Shown: positions 53,191 through 63,047, numbered from the stretch's first letter. The stretch is DNA of 64,000 bases from an uncultured Lewinella sp. (GCA_937873655.1 CALMYQ010000223.1:23861-87860), one strand, 5' to 3'. The notes: generated by a model not told the origin, from the sequence alone. A program made the numbers and translations.

Positions 53191-53769
53191 TCAATTTCCA
53201 GGCGAGCCTGGTCGGCTTTGGTTTGGAAAATCAGCATATAGTCCCAGCCGGAATCCGAAAACAGGCAGTTCTCCCTGCATGAAATCCAGGTCTTCCGACC
53301 TTTTGAAACCAAGCCTTTCATACATCCCCCAGGCGACCTGCATAAACCGGGTGGAATGGATGATAACCTGCCGTTGGTCCTGTTCTCTGGCTTTTTGTAT
53401 GCACGCCTTGCTCAACAATTTTCCGATCCCAAACCCTCTGTATTCCGGAGCCACCGCAAGCAAGCGAAAACCCGAGGTGCTTTTTTCAAGAGTCGCTGTA
53501 CCTCCTGATCCATAGTACTGCATATCACTAAAATAGACAACGGCTCCTGCTATCTCCTGTTCGGAGGATACCGCTACCAACAATTCGGTTGCCGGTCTTT
53601 GCGCCAATTCTCCGATATTGGCCAGCATGGTATAATATTCAGGCTGTTCGCCGGGTGTTGGAAAGCCCGTTAATTGGGAATAGACCCGGACCATCAATCG
53701 ACCGATCGTTTCGAATTCAGCCGGTTCAGCGTTTCTAACTATAAAAACTGGTTCGGATGTCTTAATCAT
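53191..53769 (-). CDS. GNAT family N-acetyltransferase
   Basis: This 192-residue GNAT-fold protein has the acetyl-CoA motif APEYRGFGIGKLLSKACI (motif A) and a conserved LGFKRSEDLDF end. The N-terminal 50 residues fit the substrate side. The substrate is unknown. The gene ends 55 bp before the GH5 gene and is likely its own unit. Confidence 0.88.
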   Translation of the reverse strand: MIKTSEPVFIVRNAEPAEFETIGRLMVRVYSQLTGFPTPGEQPEYYTMLANIGELAQRPATELLVAVSSEQEIAGAVVYFSDMQYYGSGGTATLEKSTSGFRLLAVAPEYRGFGIGKLLSKACIQKAREQDQRQVIIHSTRFMQVAWGMYERLGFKRSEDLDFMQGELPVFGFRLGLYADFPNQSRPGSPGN

Positions 53770-53923
53770 GATCCATCAGAAATGAAGGTTCAAGATACTC
53801 CATTTTCCATCCCTTCCAAATCAGTAACCGGCAAGTATTTAACAAAAACAAAATCCTTCCTTAACTTGCACCACTCCCACTATCGGAACCAACTTAAATT
53901 GATGACTCAAAAACCTGATTAAC

Positions 53924-55024
53924 ATGACCACACGACGCCAATTCATCCGGACCACCGCCGCAGGGGCCGCCGTTCTTGCAGCCGGCACTGCCGCCTTTCC
54001 CAACCTGATCATCCCTAAGAAAAAGGATCGCCTGGGCGTTGCCCTCATCGGACTGGGCTATTACAGCCGCGACCTGCTGGCGCCCGCCCTCCAGGCGACC
54101 AAAAAATGCTACCTGGCAGGGATCGTCACCGGATCGCCGGAAAAGGCTAAACAATGGCAGGAGAAACACGGGATTCCGGACAAGAATGTCTACAATTACG
54201 ATAATTTCGACAGCATTGCCGACAATCCGGATATCGATGTGGTGTATGTTGTGTTGCCCAATAACCTCCACAAGGAATTCACGCTCCGTGGAGCCAGGGC
54301 CGGCAAGCACATCTGGTGCGAAAAACCGATGGCCATGAATGCCGCAGAATGCAGGGATATGATCAAAGGTTGCAAGGACAACAAGGTCAAGCTCTCGATC
54401 GGTTACCGGATGCAGCACGAGCCCAACACCCAGGAGATCATCCGGTACGGTAAGGAGAAAACGCTCGGCGCCGTCCGGCTGGTCACCGCTTCAGCCGGTT
54501 TTCGGGATTCGCGTACCGACCATTGGCGGCTCAAAAAAGCAATGGGCGGCGGCGCCATGTTCGACATGGGCGTTTATTCGCTCAATGCCGCCCGGTATGC
54601 CACAAGTGAGGAGCCCATCGGTGTGACGGCCCAGCAATTCACTACCCGGCCCGAACTGTACTCGGAGGTGGATGAGACGATGCTCTTCCAGCTTGAATTC
54701 CCCAGCGGCGCGCTCGCCAATTGCTCCACCAGCTTCGGTATGGGTATGAATACACTCCACACCGTCTGCGAAAAAGGATGGTACCGGCTGGATCCGTTCC
54801 AGGCTTATCGCGGCGTGCAAGGGGTGACCAGTACCGGCAAAGCCCTCAATGTCGACACGCCCAATGAACAGGCCAAACAAATGGACGAAGACGCCATAGC
54901 GATCATGGACAATACCGATGTGCTCGTTCCCGGCGAAGAAGGGCTGCGCGATATGATCGTAGTGGATGCCATTTACCAATCGGTAAAGGAGGGACGGAGG
55001 ATTCCTGTGCTCAGTGGCCGGTGA
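53924..55024 (+). CDS. Gfo/Idh/MocA family oxidoreductase with Tat-like signal
   Basis: This 366-residue protein starts with a twin-arginine-like sequence (TTRRQFIRTTAAGAAVLAAG) and continues with a Rossmann NAD(P) fold (GVALIGLGYYSRD), the EKP motif (CEKPMAMNAAECRDM) and GGGAMFDMGVYSLNAAR. It would be a periplasmic dehydrogenase or glycosidase-like enzyme acting on sugars or cyclitols. No companion is adjacent. Confidence 0.92.
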   Translation: MTTRRQFIRTTAAGAAVLAAGTAAFPNLIIPKKKDRLGVALIGLGYYSRDLLAPALQATKKCYLAGIVTGSPEKAKQWQEKHGIPDKNVYNYDNFDSIADNPDIDVVYVVLPNNLHKEFTLRGARAGKHIWCEKPMAMNAAECRDMIKGCKDNKVKLSIGYRMQHEPNTQEIIRYGKEKTLGAVRLVTASAGFRDSRTDHWRLKKAMGGGAMFDMGVYSLNAARYATSEEPIGVTAQQFTTRPELYSEVDETMLFQLEFPSGALANCSTSFGMGMNTLHTVCEKGWYRLDPFQAYRGVQGVTSTGKALNVDTPNEQAKQMDEDAIAIMDNTDVLVPGEEGLRDMIVVDAIYQSVKEGRRIPVLSGR

Positions 55025-55114
55025 TCAGTTGTCAGTTGTCAGTCTCCGCCCGCCGTAGCTTCATCGGAGGAGGGGGTCAGTTGTCAGTTGTTGGTAACTG
55101 AGCGAAGCCGAAGT
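55025..55114. repeat. Short GTCAGTTGTCAGT repeats with degenerate REP unit
   Basis: gtcagttgtcagt recurs at 55030-55045 and 55077-55095 around a cgcccgccgtag...ggaggagg unit similar to the dispersed repeat family. It lies between two convergent genes. Confidence 0.6.
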
Positions 55115-55897
55115 TCAGTGATCGGTTGAGGTAAGGCCGCCGAGGGTTCTCATCCAGGCTATGATATCTTCCGAAAAGGCCGGAGGAGGAGGCATTTCGC
55201 TGTAATTGATGGATTTTTCGAAGGCGCGCTGTTGGTACAATGTGGTCAGCGTTTCGCCCAGATTAAGTGCAATATCTCCGTCGGGTTGTTTCAGGGGAAC
55301 GGGAATAATGGGCAACGGATCCTTAATATCCAGCGCCCAAACCTGCGTTTGCCCGGAGCCTGCTCTGCTCAGCGTAACGAGATAATGCGATTTGGGCAGA
55401 TAGGGATGCTCCAGAGGCCTTTCGCCCCTGCGAATCAGGTCGATCTCCAATAAATGTACCCCGGCTTGATGTAGTCTAAGGCGTTTTTCCCGGTAGGGCT
55501 GGAGGCCCGGTTTGCGTTTGTTGACCGGTGAAAGGATTTCAATTGCCGTTATCAATTGATTACCCTTCCGATCTCTGATCTCTACCACAGGTATGCGCAC
55601 TTCAACCGGTTTTATAGCCGGGAGGATGACCGTTTCCGGAGTCGTTTTTTCGCCGTACATAGGGGGCGGTTCTTTTATCAGGTCGGAACGCTTGAATACT
55701 TCAACATCCGGATACATAATGCCGATATCTTCTTCCGGAGCCGTGTCTTCCACCGTATAGCTATTCAATTGGACGACATACGAAACACCCAGCCGCGGGG
55801 TCAATTGCACCGAGATCAGATAAGCCAAGCTATTGTGCACATCCGGCCAAAGATGACCTTCCAGGTAAGGATCCATTCCAGGGAAAGGAGAGGGCAT
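55115..55897 (-). CDS. DUF4058 family protein
   Basis: This is a 260-residue soluble protein of the DUF4058 family: MPSPFPGMDPYLEGHLWPDVH at the start, then the IEILSPVNKRKPG motif and VHLLEIDLIRRGER. The restriction-endonuclease-like core of these proteins (Glu in IEILSP and LEIDL) suggests a nuclease fold, but a function is not known. It is common in cyanobacteria and scattered elsewhere, often by transfer. Confidence 0.9.
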   Translation of the reverse strand: MPSPFPGMDPYLEGHLWPDVHNSLAYLISVQLTPRLGVSYVVQLNSYTVEDTAPEEDIGIMYPDVEVFKRSDLIKEPPPMYGEKTTPETVILPAIKPVEVRIPVVEIRDRKGNQLITAIEILSPVNKRKPGLQPYREKRLRLHQAGVHLLEIDLIRRGERPLEHPYLPKSHYLVTLSRAGSGQTQVWALDIKDPLPIIPVPLKQPDGDIALNLGETLTTLYQQRAFEKSINYSEMPPPPAFSEDIIAWMRTLGGLTSTDH

Positions 55898-55985
55898 AGC
55901 ACTTCATTTTCACAAAAATAACAAAATGAACGGATATTTTTGATGCGTAACCCGAGGTGTTTCGCCTTGGTTTTTTGCACGGATC

Positions 55986-56537
55986 TCATTCAAAATATCT
56001 GGGATATACCGCCTTTTTGCCCATCAGCCAGGCGATCGGCGTCAGGATCCGGAACAGGATACTGATCACCTTGTAAGGCGGTTTGACGGGTCTGAATATA
56101 CGGTTGAAGCGGCTCATCGTCAGGGCCGTCTGGAGGAGGCCGGGTTTGCCGGAAGCGTCCACTTTGCCGTCGGCCGCCAGCCCGTAGATGGTTTCGAAGA
56201 ATTGCTCGGTATCCAAGGCCGGAACGACTTTCCAGTCCATCAGCGTCGGGTGGTCGCAGTGATTCCACATGGAGTGGACGGTTCCACGCGGGATATGGAG
56301 CTTATCGCCTTTATGAAGGACCTGGAGTCCGCCATGTATCCGGACAGTCATTTCCCCGTCCAGAACTTCAAAATATTCATCCTGCTCCGGGTGAAAGTGC
56401 GGCGCCGGTTCCCTGGAATGCGCCGGATAACGGGCCTCCATTTCCAGGAATTGCCCCTGGGTGTCATTTGAGGTACGCAGGAATTTAAGCTCCTGACCGC
56501 TTAATGGGTTGACGATGGTTTTACCTGGGTATGCCAT
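55986..56537 (-). CDS. Cupin domain protein
   Basis: This is a 183-residue protein starting at ATG 56537; a TTG at 56555 would add six residues. It has one cupin domain with the metal-site motif PAPHFHPEQDEYFEVLDGEM, then HIPRGTVHSMWNH. A C-terminal hydrophobic stretch follows (about 150-175). The reaction is unknown. A second cupin gene lies 1.2 kb away (57742), with a cytochrome gene between them. Confidence 0.88.
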   Translation of the reverse strand: MAYPGKTIVNPLSGQELKFLRTSNDTQGQFLEMEARYPAHSREPAPHFHPEQDEYFEVLDGEMTVRIHGGLQVLHKGDKLHIPRGTVHSMWNHCDHPTLMDWKVVPALDTEQFFETIYGLAADGKVDASGKPGLLQTALTMSRFNRIFRPVKPPYKVISILFRILTPIAWLMGKKAVYPRYFE

Positions 56538-56738
56538 AGTGTTTTTGGTGTCCAAATCTCAGGCTGTCCATCCAAAACGGCCATTCTTTCCGACCAACAG
56601 CACCAGGAAACAGACCATTTGCGGCAGTTCACCGGTTGAAAAGAACGGGGAGAATTCCAGGAACGGTCATGTCTCATTCCGCCGGGCTCCTCCCCGTGAT
56701 AATAAAACAACAAAAGTCGATCTTTGACGGTAGACGGT

Positions 56739-57698
56739 TTACCGGCCTGTTGCTTCGCGTACGACCTGGTTATCCAGAGGCGGTACGGTGCGGAGGTAGG
56801 CCCAGATGGCGCTCAATTCCTCATCGCTCAGCAGGGCGAATTTGGGCATGGCAAAACTCAGCGCACGGCCATTGGCGCTGATCCCGTTCCGGACGGCCAG
56901 GCGGAATTGTTCTTCTGTCCAGTTGCCGATTCCGTATTCCGGGTGGGGCGTAAGATTGGCCGATAAGACCGGATTGAATTCCAGGTCCTCCACCAGGTTG
57001 CCCCCACCGAAATAGCCCGGTGATTTTTCGGGATCCCATTGATCGAAGGTTTCAAAAGAGGCCGAATGGCATTCCGCGCAGAAATACAGGGAAGTAGCCA
57101 GGTATTTGCCGTAAGCTACCTGGTCGGAAGGCTGCGGCGCAATAATGGGCTCGCCCTTGTATTCAGCAGGCTTGATGGCGCCGAGCTTGAACAAGGCCTT
57201 GGGTAAAAAGCCGAGTTTGGAAGTGCGCTCCGTCGCGACCGGTTCAACCGAGGGCGCATCCGAACGCAGGTAGGCCACCAGTGCGTTCAGGTCTTCGTCC
57301 GCCATGCGGTTCATGATCATGAACGGCATCGCCGGGTGTCCGTTGCGCTTGGTGCCGGTCCGGAGCAGGTACAGCAATTCACCGTCCGAATAGCGGCCCA
57401 ATCCGTATTTGGGGTCTTTGGTCAGGTTGCCGGACCAGATCTCGCCGAAGGGAGAATCGGGTTTCATGAACAACCGGCCGCTCAACCGGCCGTCTTCGCC
57501 GCGGTGGCAATAGGCGCAGATATTTTCGGCTACCTTTTGCCCTTTGGCCAGCGTCAGGCTATCCGTTTTAATGTTTGCCGTAATGGGTTTTACTTCGTAG
57601 GCCGGCATGCCGCCCCAGTTGATCCAGGCTGCAACGCAAAGGATGAGCAACAGGATCACGCCGAGGATAATGCCGGTGATTTTCAAAAATTTTTTCAT
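56739..57698 (-). CDS. Dihaem c-type cytochrome
   Basis: This is a 319-residue secreted cytochrome from ATG 57698 with an N-terminal membrane segment (about 5-28) and two CxxCH haem sites (CAYCH and CAECH), with later Met ligands likely in the PFMIMNRM and RALSFAMPKFA segments. It resembles dihaem cytochromes that feed alcohol or aldose dehydrogenases. The neighbours are two cupin proteins in the same direction. Electron partner unknown. Confidence 0.92.
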   Translation of the reverse strand: MKKFLKITGIILGVILLLILCVAAWINWGGMPAYEVKPITANIKTDSLTLAKGQKVAENICAYCHRGEDGRLSGRLFMKPDSPFGEIWSGNLTKDPKYGLGRYSDGELLYLLRTGTKRNGHPAMPFMIMNRMADEDLNALVAYLRSDAPSVEPVATERTSKLGFLPKALFKLGAIKPAEYKGEPIIAPQPSDQVAYGKYLATSLYFCAECHSASFETFDQWDPEKSPGYFGGGNLVEDLEFNPVLSANLTPHPEYGIGNWTEEQFRLAVRNGISANGRALSFAMPKFALLSDEELSAIWAYLRTVPPLDNQVVREATGR

Positions 57699-57741
57699 GG
57701 TCAAATTGAGTTAATTCGGGTTTTTGAATTGAAATAAGAGG

Positions 57742-58290
57742 TCAGACGGGCTCCGGGGCCCCTTCGAATTTTTTGTGCTTGCCCGCCAGCCGGCCGAAGA
57801 ACAGGGAGACGGGGAAAATGACCTTTTTGACGAATCCGGGAACCGCCAGCATATCGAATTCCGACCGGTAGCGTCTCAGCAACCAGGCGCTGTCAAAGGT
57901 CCCGGGGCGTTCGCCGCCGTTGGCCGCCGTCGATTTGTATAGCTCGGTCAGGAAATATTCGGCGTTATTGGCCGGCTGTATGTATCCCTTGCAGATCAGC
58001 GGCTCTTCACCGGCGTTCCAGAACCGGTGGGCGATGCCGGCCTTGAAGTCAATCGACTCGCCGGGGCCGAAGTATTTGGGTTCTTCTCCCATTACCTGGG
58101 CGCCGATACGGCCTTTCACAACCGTCAGGCCTTCGTCCTGTTTGAAATGGACATGCATGGGGGGACCGCCGTTAGGGGAAACAAAATTCTCAACTTCCAG
58201 CCGGTCGCCGGCCGGGTCTTTGATCAGCTTCAGGAAAGTGATTTTTTCGCCGCCGCCGTTCTCAATGGTGTGTGGATAATCGAATTGCAT
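57742..58290 (-). CDS. Cupin domain protein
   Basis: This 182-residue protein has a cupin fold: the motif GGPPMHVHFKQDEGLTVVKG and the second motif GIAHRFWNAGEEPLI. It is distantly similar to the cupin at 55986-56537 in length and in its hydrophobic C-terminal third (about 140-170). It precedes the cytochrome gene by 43 bp and is probably co-transcribed with it. Confidence 0.88.
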   Translation of the reverse strand: MQFDYPHTIENGGGEKITFLKLIKDPAGDRLEVENFVSPNGGPPMHVHFKQDEGLTVVKGRIGAQVMGEEPKYFGPGESIDFKAGIAHRFWNAGEEPLICKGYIQPANNAEYFLTELYKSTAANGGERPGTFDSAWLLRRYRSEFDMLAVPGFVKKVIFPVSLFFGRLAGKHKKFEGAPEPV

Positions 58291-58510
58291 GATTTGATTT
58301 TTTTGAATAAAAGGTTCATTTGGTTACTGTGACAAAGGTGACCGCATTACGGTCTTACAGGTTAATACTCATGTTGCAAATCCTTTAAAAATTGTTGCAG
58401 ATACCTGAAACCGGGATTCACAGACAAAATTCCGGCGTTCACAGATCGGGTTTGCACCCCAATGGAAATGCCCGGTTCTTTGCGGCAGCATTAACAACCC
58501 AAAGAGCACC

Positions 58511-60838
58511 ATGACATCCAATCGCATTCTCTGTTTGCTTTTTTTCTCGTCCCTGGTTCAGGCATTATCGGCTCAAACCGTCAGGCACACCGTCTCCGGC
58601 ACTGTCCGGGATGCCGGCTCGGGCGAAGAGCTCATCGGCGCTACCATTTTTGTGCCCGGGCTGGACAATACCGGCGCCGTTACCAATGAATACGGGTTCT
58701 ACTCCCTGACCCTGCCCGAAGGCCAATACACCCTGACCGCATCCTACGTAGGTTTCGCGCCGTTTGAAAAAGCGGTTCAACTCGACAAGGACATCAGCCT
58801 GGACATCCGGCTCAGCGAAGGCGCCCTGTTGACGGAGGTGACCGTAAGCGCCGAACGATCGGACGACAACCTGACCCGCACGGAGATGGGGGTTGAAAAG
58901 CTCAATGTCAGGGAGATCTCCCGGCTGCCGGTCCTCTTCGGCGAGCGCGACATCCTGAAGACCATCCAGCTGCTCCCCGGCATCAAGGGGGCCGGCGACG
59001 GCAATTCGGGCTTCTATGTCCGCGGCGGCGGCCTGGATCAAAACCTGATCCTCCTCGATGAAGCGCCGGTGTACAACGCCTCCCACCTGCTGGGCTTCTT
59101 TTCTACCTTCAACTCCGACGCCATCAAGGACGCCACCATTTACAAAGGCAACCAACCGGCGCAGTACGGGGGCCGGCTTTCCTCCGTGCTGGATGTAAAA
59201 ATGAACGAAGGCAACGACCGGGATTACCACGTGTCAGGCGGTATCGGCCTGATCTCTTCCCGCGTCAATGTGGAAGGACCGATCGTACCTGAAAAAGGCT
59301 CCTTCCTGATTTCGGGACGCCGGACCTACGCCGACGCTTTCCTGAAACTCTCCAGCGACGAAGACCTCCGCAACAACCAGCTCTATTTCTACGACCTGAA
59401 CGCCAAGGCCAATTACCGGATCAATGCCAACAACCGGGTATTCCTCTCCGGCTATTTCGGCCGGGATGTCATGGGGCTCGGCGATGAATTCGGCATCGAC
59501 TGGGGCAACCTGACCGGCACCTTGCGCTGGAATCATATTTTCAATCCCAAATTGTTTTCAAATACCTCGCTCATCTTCAGCGAATACGACTTCAAGGTGA
59601 ATATCGCAACCGGCTCCAACGACTTCAGTATCCGGTCGGATATCCGGGATTGGAACCTGAAGGAAGAACTGCAGTGGTATCCGTCGGCCAACCATAAATT
59701 CCGGTTCGGGGCCAACGCGATCCACCACGCTGTTACGCCGGGCGAGATCTATTCGGGTGACTCTCTCGCCTTCGCCGACCATCAGCTTCAGGAACGATAC
59801 GCCCTGGAAAACGCACTCTGGGCCTCCGGCGAATGGAAGGCAAGTCCGAAACTGAACATTGGCTACGGTTTGCGACTCAGCGCCTTTACCTTGCTGGGTC
59901 CCGGCGATTTCTACACCTTCGACGCGGACCGGAACCTGGTTGCAACCGACCATTACGACCAACGCGAAGCCGTCAGGACCTACGCCTATCTTGAACCCCG
60001 GTTCTCTGCCAGTTACGCCCTAAGTCAACACAGTTCCGTCAAGGCCGCCTACGCCCGCAATGCCCAGTACCTTCGGCTGCTTTCCAATTCCACATCCGGC
60101 AATCCTACCGACCGCTGGACGCCGGCCACCAACAACATCCTGCCCGGTCTGTCCGATCAGGTATCGCTGGGCTGGTACTGGAATTTTGCGCAGGACAAGT
60201 ACCAGTTTTCCATTGAGACCTATTACAAATGGCTCTCCAATGAAGTGGACTACCGCAACGACGCCGATCTGTACCGCAACCCTTATTACGAGGCCGACCT
60301 GATCTACGGCGACGGCCGCGCCTACGGGGTGGAGTTTTATTTGAAAAAGCAAACCGGGAAATTCACCGGCTGGCTGTCCTATACGCTTTCGCGAACGGAA
60401 CGGCAATTCGCCGAAGTGAACAACGGCAGCTGGTTTCCGGCGCGGCAGGATCGCACGCACGACCTGTCGGTGACCGGCATGTACCAGCTTTCGGACCGAT
60501 GGTCGCTGGCGGCCAACTTCGTGTATTATACCGGCGACGCCGCCACTTTTCCTTCCGGCAAATATTCCATCGACAACAACACGGTCTTCCTCTACACCGA
60601 GCGCAACGGCTACCGGATGCCGCCTTACCACCGGCTGGATATCGGCGCTACACTGGAAGGGAAATCCGGCAAAAAATGGGAATCCGAATGGACGTTCAAC
60701 ATCTACAACCTGTACGCCCGGGAAAACGCCTACACGATCACTTTTGAACAGGACGCCTATGATCTTTCCAAAACCAATGCGGTCCGGACGGCCTTGTTCA
60801 AAATGATCCCTTCCGTCAGCTACAACTTCAAATTCTAA
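58511..60838 (+). CDS. TonB-dependent receptor with carboxypeptidase-D-like domain
   Basis: This 775-residue outer-membrane receptor has a signal peptide (1-20, ending LSAQ), a CarboxypepD_reg-like domain (about 26-110; GTVRDAGSGEELIGATIF), a plug (ILKTIQLLPGIKGAGDGNSGFYVRGGGLDQNLILLDEAPVYN; excerpted as LLPGIKGAGDGNSGFYVRGG) and a 22-strand barrel ending in ISYNFKF-type SVSYNFKF. It should import a ligand by TonB energy. The next gene encodes a DUF4249 lipoprotein, its usual partner in Bacteroidota. The substrate is not predictable from here. Confidence 0.93.
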   Translation: MTSNRILCLLFFSSLVQALSAQTVRHTVSGTVRDAGSGEELIGATIFVPGLDNTGAVTNEYGFYSLTLPEGQYTLTASYVGFAPFEKAVQLDKDISLDIRLSEGALLTEVTVSAERSDDNLTRTEMGVEKLNVREISRLPVLFGERDILKTIQLLPGIKGAGDGNSGFYVRGGGLDQNLILLDEAPVYNASHLLGFFSTFNSDAIKDATIYKGNQPAQYGGRLSSVLDVKMNEGNDRDYHVSGGIGLISSRVNVEGPIVPEKGSFLISGRRTYADAFLKLSSDEDLRNNQLYFYDLNAKANYRINANNRVFLSGYFGRDVMGLGDEFGIDWGNLTGTLRWNHIFNPKLFSNTSLIFSEYDFKVNIATGSNDFSIRSDIRDWNLKEELQWYPSANHKFRFGANAIHHAVTPGEIYSGDSLAFADHQLQERYALENALWASGEWKASPKLNIGYGLRLSAFTLLGPGDFYTFDADRNLVATDHYDQREAVRTYAYLEPRFSASYALSQHSSVKAAYARNAQYLRLLSNSTSGNPTDRWTPATNNILPGLSDQVSLGWYWNFAQDKYQFSIETYYKWLSNEVDYRNDADLYRNPYYEADLIYGDGRAYGVEFYLKKQTGKFTGWLSYTLSRTERQFAEVNNGSWFPARQDRTHDLSVTGMYQLSDRWSLAANFVYYTGDAATFPSGKYSIDNNTVFLYTERNGYRMPPYHRLDIGATLEGKSGKKWESEWTFNIYNLYARENAYTITFEQDAYDLSKTNAVRTALFKMIPSVSYNFKF

Positions 60839-60862
60839 CCCGTGAACTTCAAAAGAACCACC

Positions 60863-61645
60863 ATGAAAAATCCGCTCTTCTTATTGCCGCTGCTGCTCCT
60901 GACCGGCGCCTGTACCGAGATCATCGACCTCGACCTGAATGAAACGTCGTTGAGGCTGGTAATCGAAGGCCGGGTCAGCGATCAACCGGGGCCGTACTAC
61001 GTCAAGATTTCCCGGACCCTCAACTTTGATGAGCCCAACAACTGGCCGGCCGTCAGCCATGCCGGGGTCTGGATCACAGACAGTGAAGGTGTTACGGATA
61101 CCCTGCAGGAAACGGTACCGGGGCTCTACGCCACAAGCTATTTGCAGGGCAAACCGGGCAACACCTACACGCTGATGGTTGAGGTCGACGGCGAAACATA
61201 TGCCGCTTCCTCCGCCATGCCTCCGCCCGTGCCGGTCGATACCGCCTATCTGACCGAATCCGCGTTTATGGGCGGCGACGGGCTGCTGCCCACCGTCGAA
61301 TTCCGGGATCCGGCGGGCGTCGCCAATTATTACCGCATTGCGTTCAACCGCGACGGCGATCCCCTGCCCGGCTTTTTCACGCTGAGCGACAAGGTATGGG
61401 ACGGGGAAAAAGTGAGCCGCCCGTTCCGTTTCGCCGACTATAACATCCAACCCGGCGACCAATTGACGGTTGAACTGCAATCCGTTGATCCCGCCGTTTA
61501 TGATTACTTTTACGTGCTGGAGCAGACCTCAGGCCAGGGTTTCAACCAAAGCCCTACCCCATCCAACCCCACCGGTAATTTTGATGATGACCGGGTGCTG
61601 GGGTATTTCAGCGCGTATGGGGTGTCGGTGGTTAAGGTTCGTTGA
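60863..61645 (+). CDS. DUF4249 lipoprotein, partner of the TonB receptor
   Basis: This is a 260-residue lipoprotein from ATG 60863 (GTG 60842 is alternative), lipobox LLTGAC, followed at once by EIIDLDLNE. The DUF4249 beta-sandwich shows LVIEGRVSDQPGPYYVKIS and NTYTLMVEVDGETYAAS. It probably sits as a lid or ligand-capture protein on the adjacent receptor, starting 24 bp after it. Confidence 0.9.
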   Translation: MKNPLFLLPLLLLTGACTEIIDLDLNETSLRLVIEGRVSDQPGPYYVKISRTLNFDEPNNWPAVSHAGVWITDSEGVTDTLQETVPGLYATSYLQGKPGNTYTLMVEVDGETYAASSAMPPPVPVDTAYLTESAFMGGDGLLPTVEFRDPAGVANYYRIAFNRDGDPLPGFFTLSDKVWDGEKVSRPFRFADYNIQPGDQLTVELQSVDPAVYDYFYVLEQTSGQGFNQSPTPSNPTGNFDDDRVLGYFSAYGVSVVKVR

Positions 61646-61835
61646 TTTGCCGCCTTCGTCACGCTAATGGCGTGACGAAGGCCGCCGGAGGTTGATCCGT
61701 TGATTGTTCCGAAAGGATCCCTTTGGGGGTTGATGGATGCCGGAGGATTTAATTTTATCGCGACGCAAGATTTTGGTTGACGCAAAATTTTATCGCGACG
61801 CAAAATTTTATCGCGACGCAAAATTTTGCGTCGCT
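61646..61835. repeat. REP-like hairpin and palindromic 18-bp tandem repeat
   Basis: A dispersed unit carries a perfect 13-bp hairpin (GCCTTCGTCACGC at 61652-61664 with its complement at 61670-61682) right after the DUF4249 stop; it can also serve as terminator. From about 61752 the unit TTTTATCGCGACGCAAAA repeats two to three times and ends in the palindrome GACGCAAAATTTTGCGTC just before the kinase start. Confidence 0.75.
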
Positions 61836-61842
61836 ACGGGAT

Positions 61843-62895
61843 ATGAACTGGTTATTCAAAACAAAATCGGGTAAGGTCCTCATTCATCTGATCGTCTGGC
61901 TGCAGGTGATGGCGCTGCCGTTCATTATCCGGGAATTGTTTTTTGCCGGTACGGATGCGCCGAAGATCCTGACACAGCCGTTTGCAGGCACGAACTGGGT
62001 CCTGTTGCTGTTATTTTTCGGGATAATGGTCTCCTTTTTCTACCTGAACGCCGGGATATTTGTCCCGAAATTGCTGTTGAAAAGGCGATTCGGGGTTTAT
62101 TTGCTGGTGATCGCAGGATGCATGTTTGTGATGATCCTGCTGATCAAAGGAGTGGTCAGCCTGGATCTGGTGACGGATGCCGAATTTTTCAGACAACGCC
62201 GCTTCCTGGGGCTGGGATCCGCTTTTATCACATTCTGGTTTGCCAGCGTGGGTTATCAGATGACCCGGGCGTGGTTTCAATCCGAACAGGCCCGGCGCGA
62301 CCTGGAAAACGAAAAGCTGAAAACGGAACTTTCCTACCTGCAAGGCCAGGTGAATCCGCATTTTCTGTTCAACACGCTGAATACGATCTACACGCTGGCC
62401 CACCGCAAATCGGACCGGACGGCCGAATCGGTTTTGCAACTGTCCAACCTGTTGCGCTATGTGATGGACAGTCCGCCACAATCCGTTTTGCTGGAGGATG
62501 AGATCCGCCATTTGCAGGATTTCATCGCCTTGCACAAACTAAGGCTGACCGACAAGACCCAGGTTGTATTCGAGGTCACCGGCCATCCGTCAGGCATCCC
62601 CATTGCGCCGATGCTGCTGTTGCCGTTTGTGGAAAATGCGTTCAAACACGGGGTCAGTTCACATCGGGAAAGTACGATCTTGTTCCGGTTGGAAATCCGG
62701 GAAAACAGCCTCCGGTTCCGGTCGGAAAATGCCCGTTTCAACAGCGCCGGCGTCGAAAGGGACCGGACCGGCATCGGGATCCAGAACCTGCAAAGGCGGC
62801 TGGTACTGATCTACCCCGAGGCCCACCAGTTGCACCTGACTGAAACCCCGGACCAATATATTGCCGAGTTGACGATTCATTTGAAAGGAAGTTGA
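61843..62895 (+). CDS. LytS-type sensor histidine kinase
   Basis: This is a 350-residue kinase from ATG 61843 with about four membrane helices (12-150), the His_kinase domain (SYLQGQVNPHFLFNTLNTIY, phospho-acceptor His) and an HATPase end (VENAFKHGVSSH, GIGIQNLQRRL). Upstream in-frame codons lie in the tandem repeat and are not coding. It pairs with the LytTR regulator 190 bp downstream. Confidence 0.92.
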   Translation: MNWLFKTKSGKVLIHLIVWLQVMALPFIIRELFFAGTDAPKILTQPFAGTNWVLLLLFFGIMVSFFYLNAGIFVPKLLLKRRFGVYLLVIAGCMFVMILLIKGVVSLDLVTDAEFFRQRRFLGLGSAFITFWFASVGYQMTRAWFQSEQARRDLENEKLKTELSYLQGQVNPHFLFNTLNTIYTLAHRKSDRTAESVLQLSNLLRYVMDSPPQSVLLEDEIRHLQDFIALHKLRLTDKTQVVFEVTGHPSGIPIAPMLLLPFVENAFKHGVSSHRESTILFRLEIRENSLRFRSENARFNSAGVERDRTGIGIQNLQRRLVLIYPEAHQLHLTETPDQYIAELTIHLKGS

Positions 62896-62918
62896 CCGGT
62901 TTCTTTTGTATAGGTTTA

Positions 62919-63047
62919 TTTTTGTTTATGGTTGTTTATGGTTGTTTGTTTTTGTTTATTTTTGTTGGCCGCCAACTACAATAAACCATAATAAACCATA
63001 ATAAACAGCAATAAACCATAATAAACCACAACAAACAGCAATAACAA
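62919..63047. repeat. Inverted TTTATGGTTG / CAATAAACCATA arrays
   Basis: TTGTTTATGGTTGTTTATGG at 62933-62950 faces ATAAACCATAATAAACC arrays at 62981-63030 across a short GTTGGCCGCCAAC palindrome. The array is related to the CATAAACCA repeats at the start of the window. It fills the gap between the kinase and regulator genes. Confidence 0.7.

Noticed and set aside
61777..61842. Upstream start for the LytS kinase
   Set aside because: The added residues are translated tandem repeat (TQNFIATQNFIA), so the ATG at 61843 is used.
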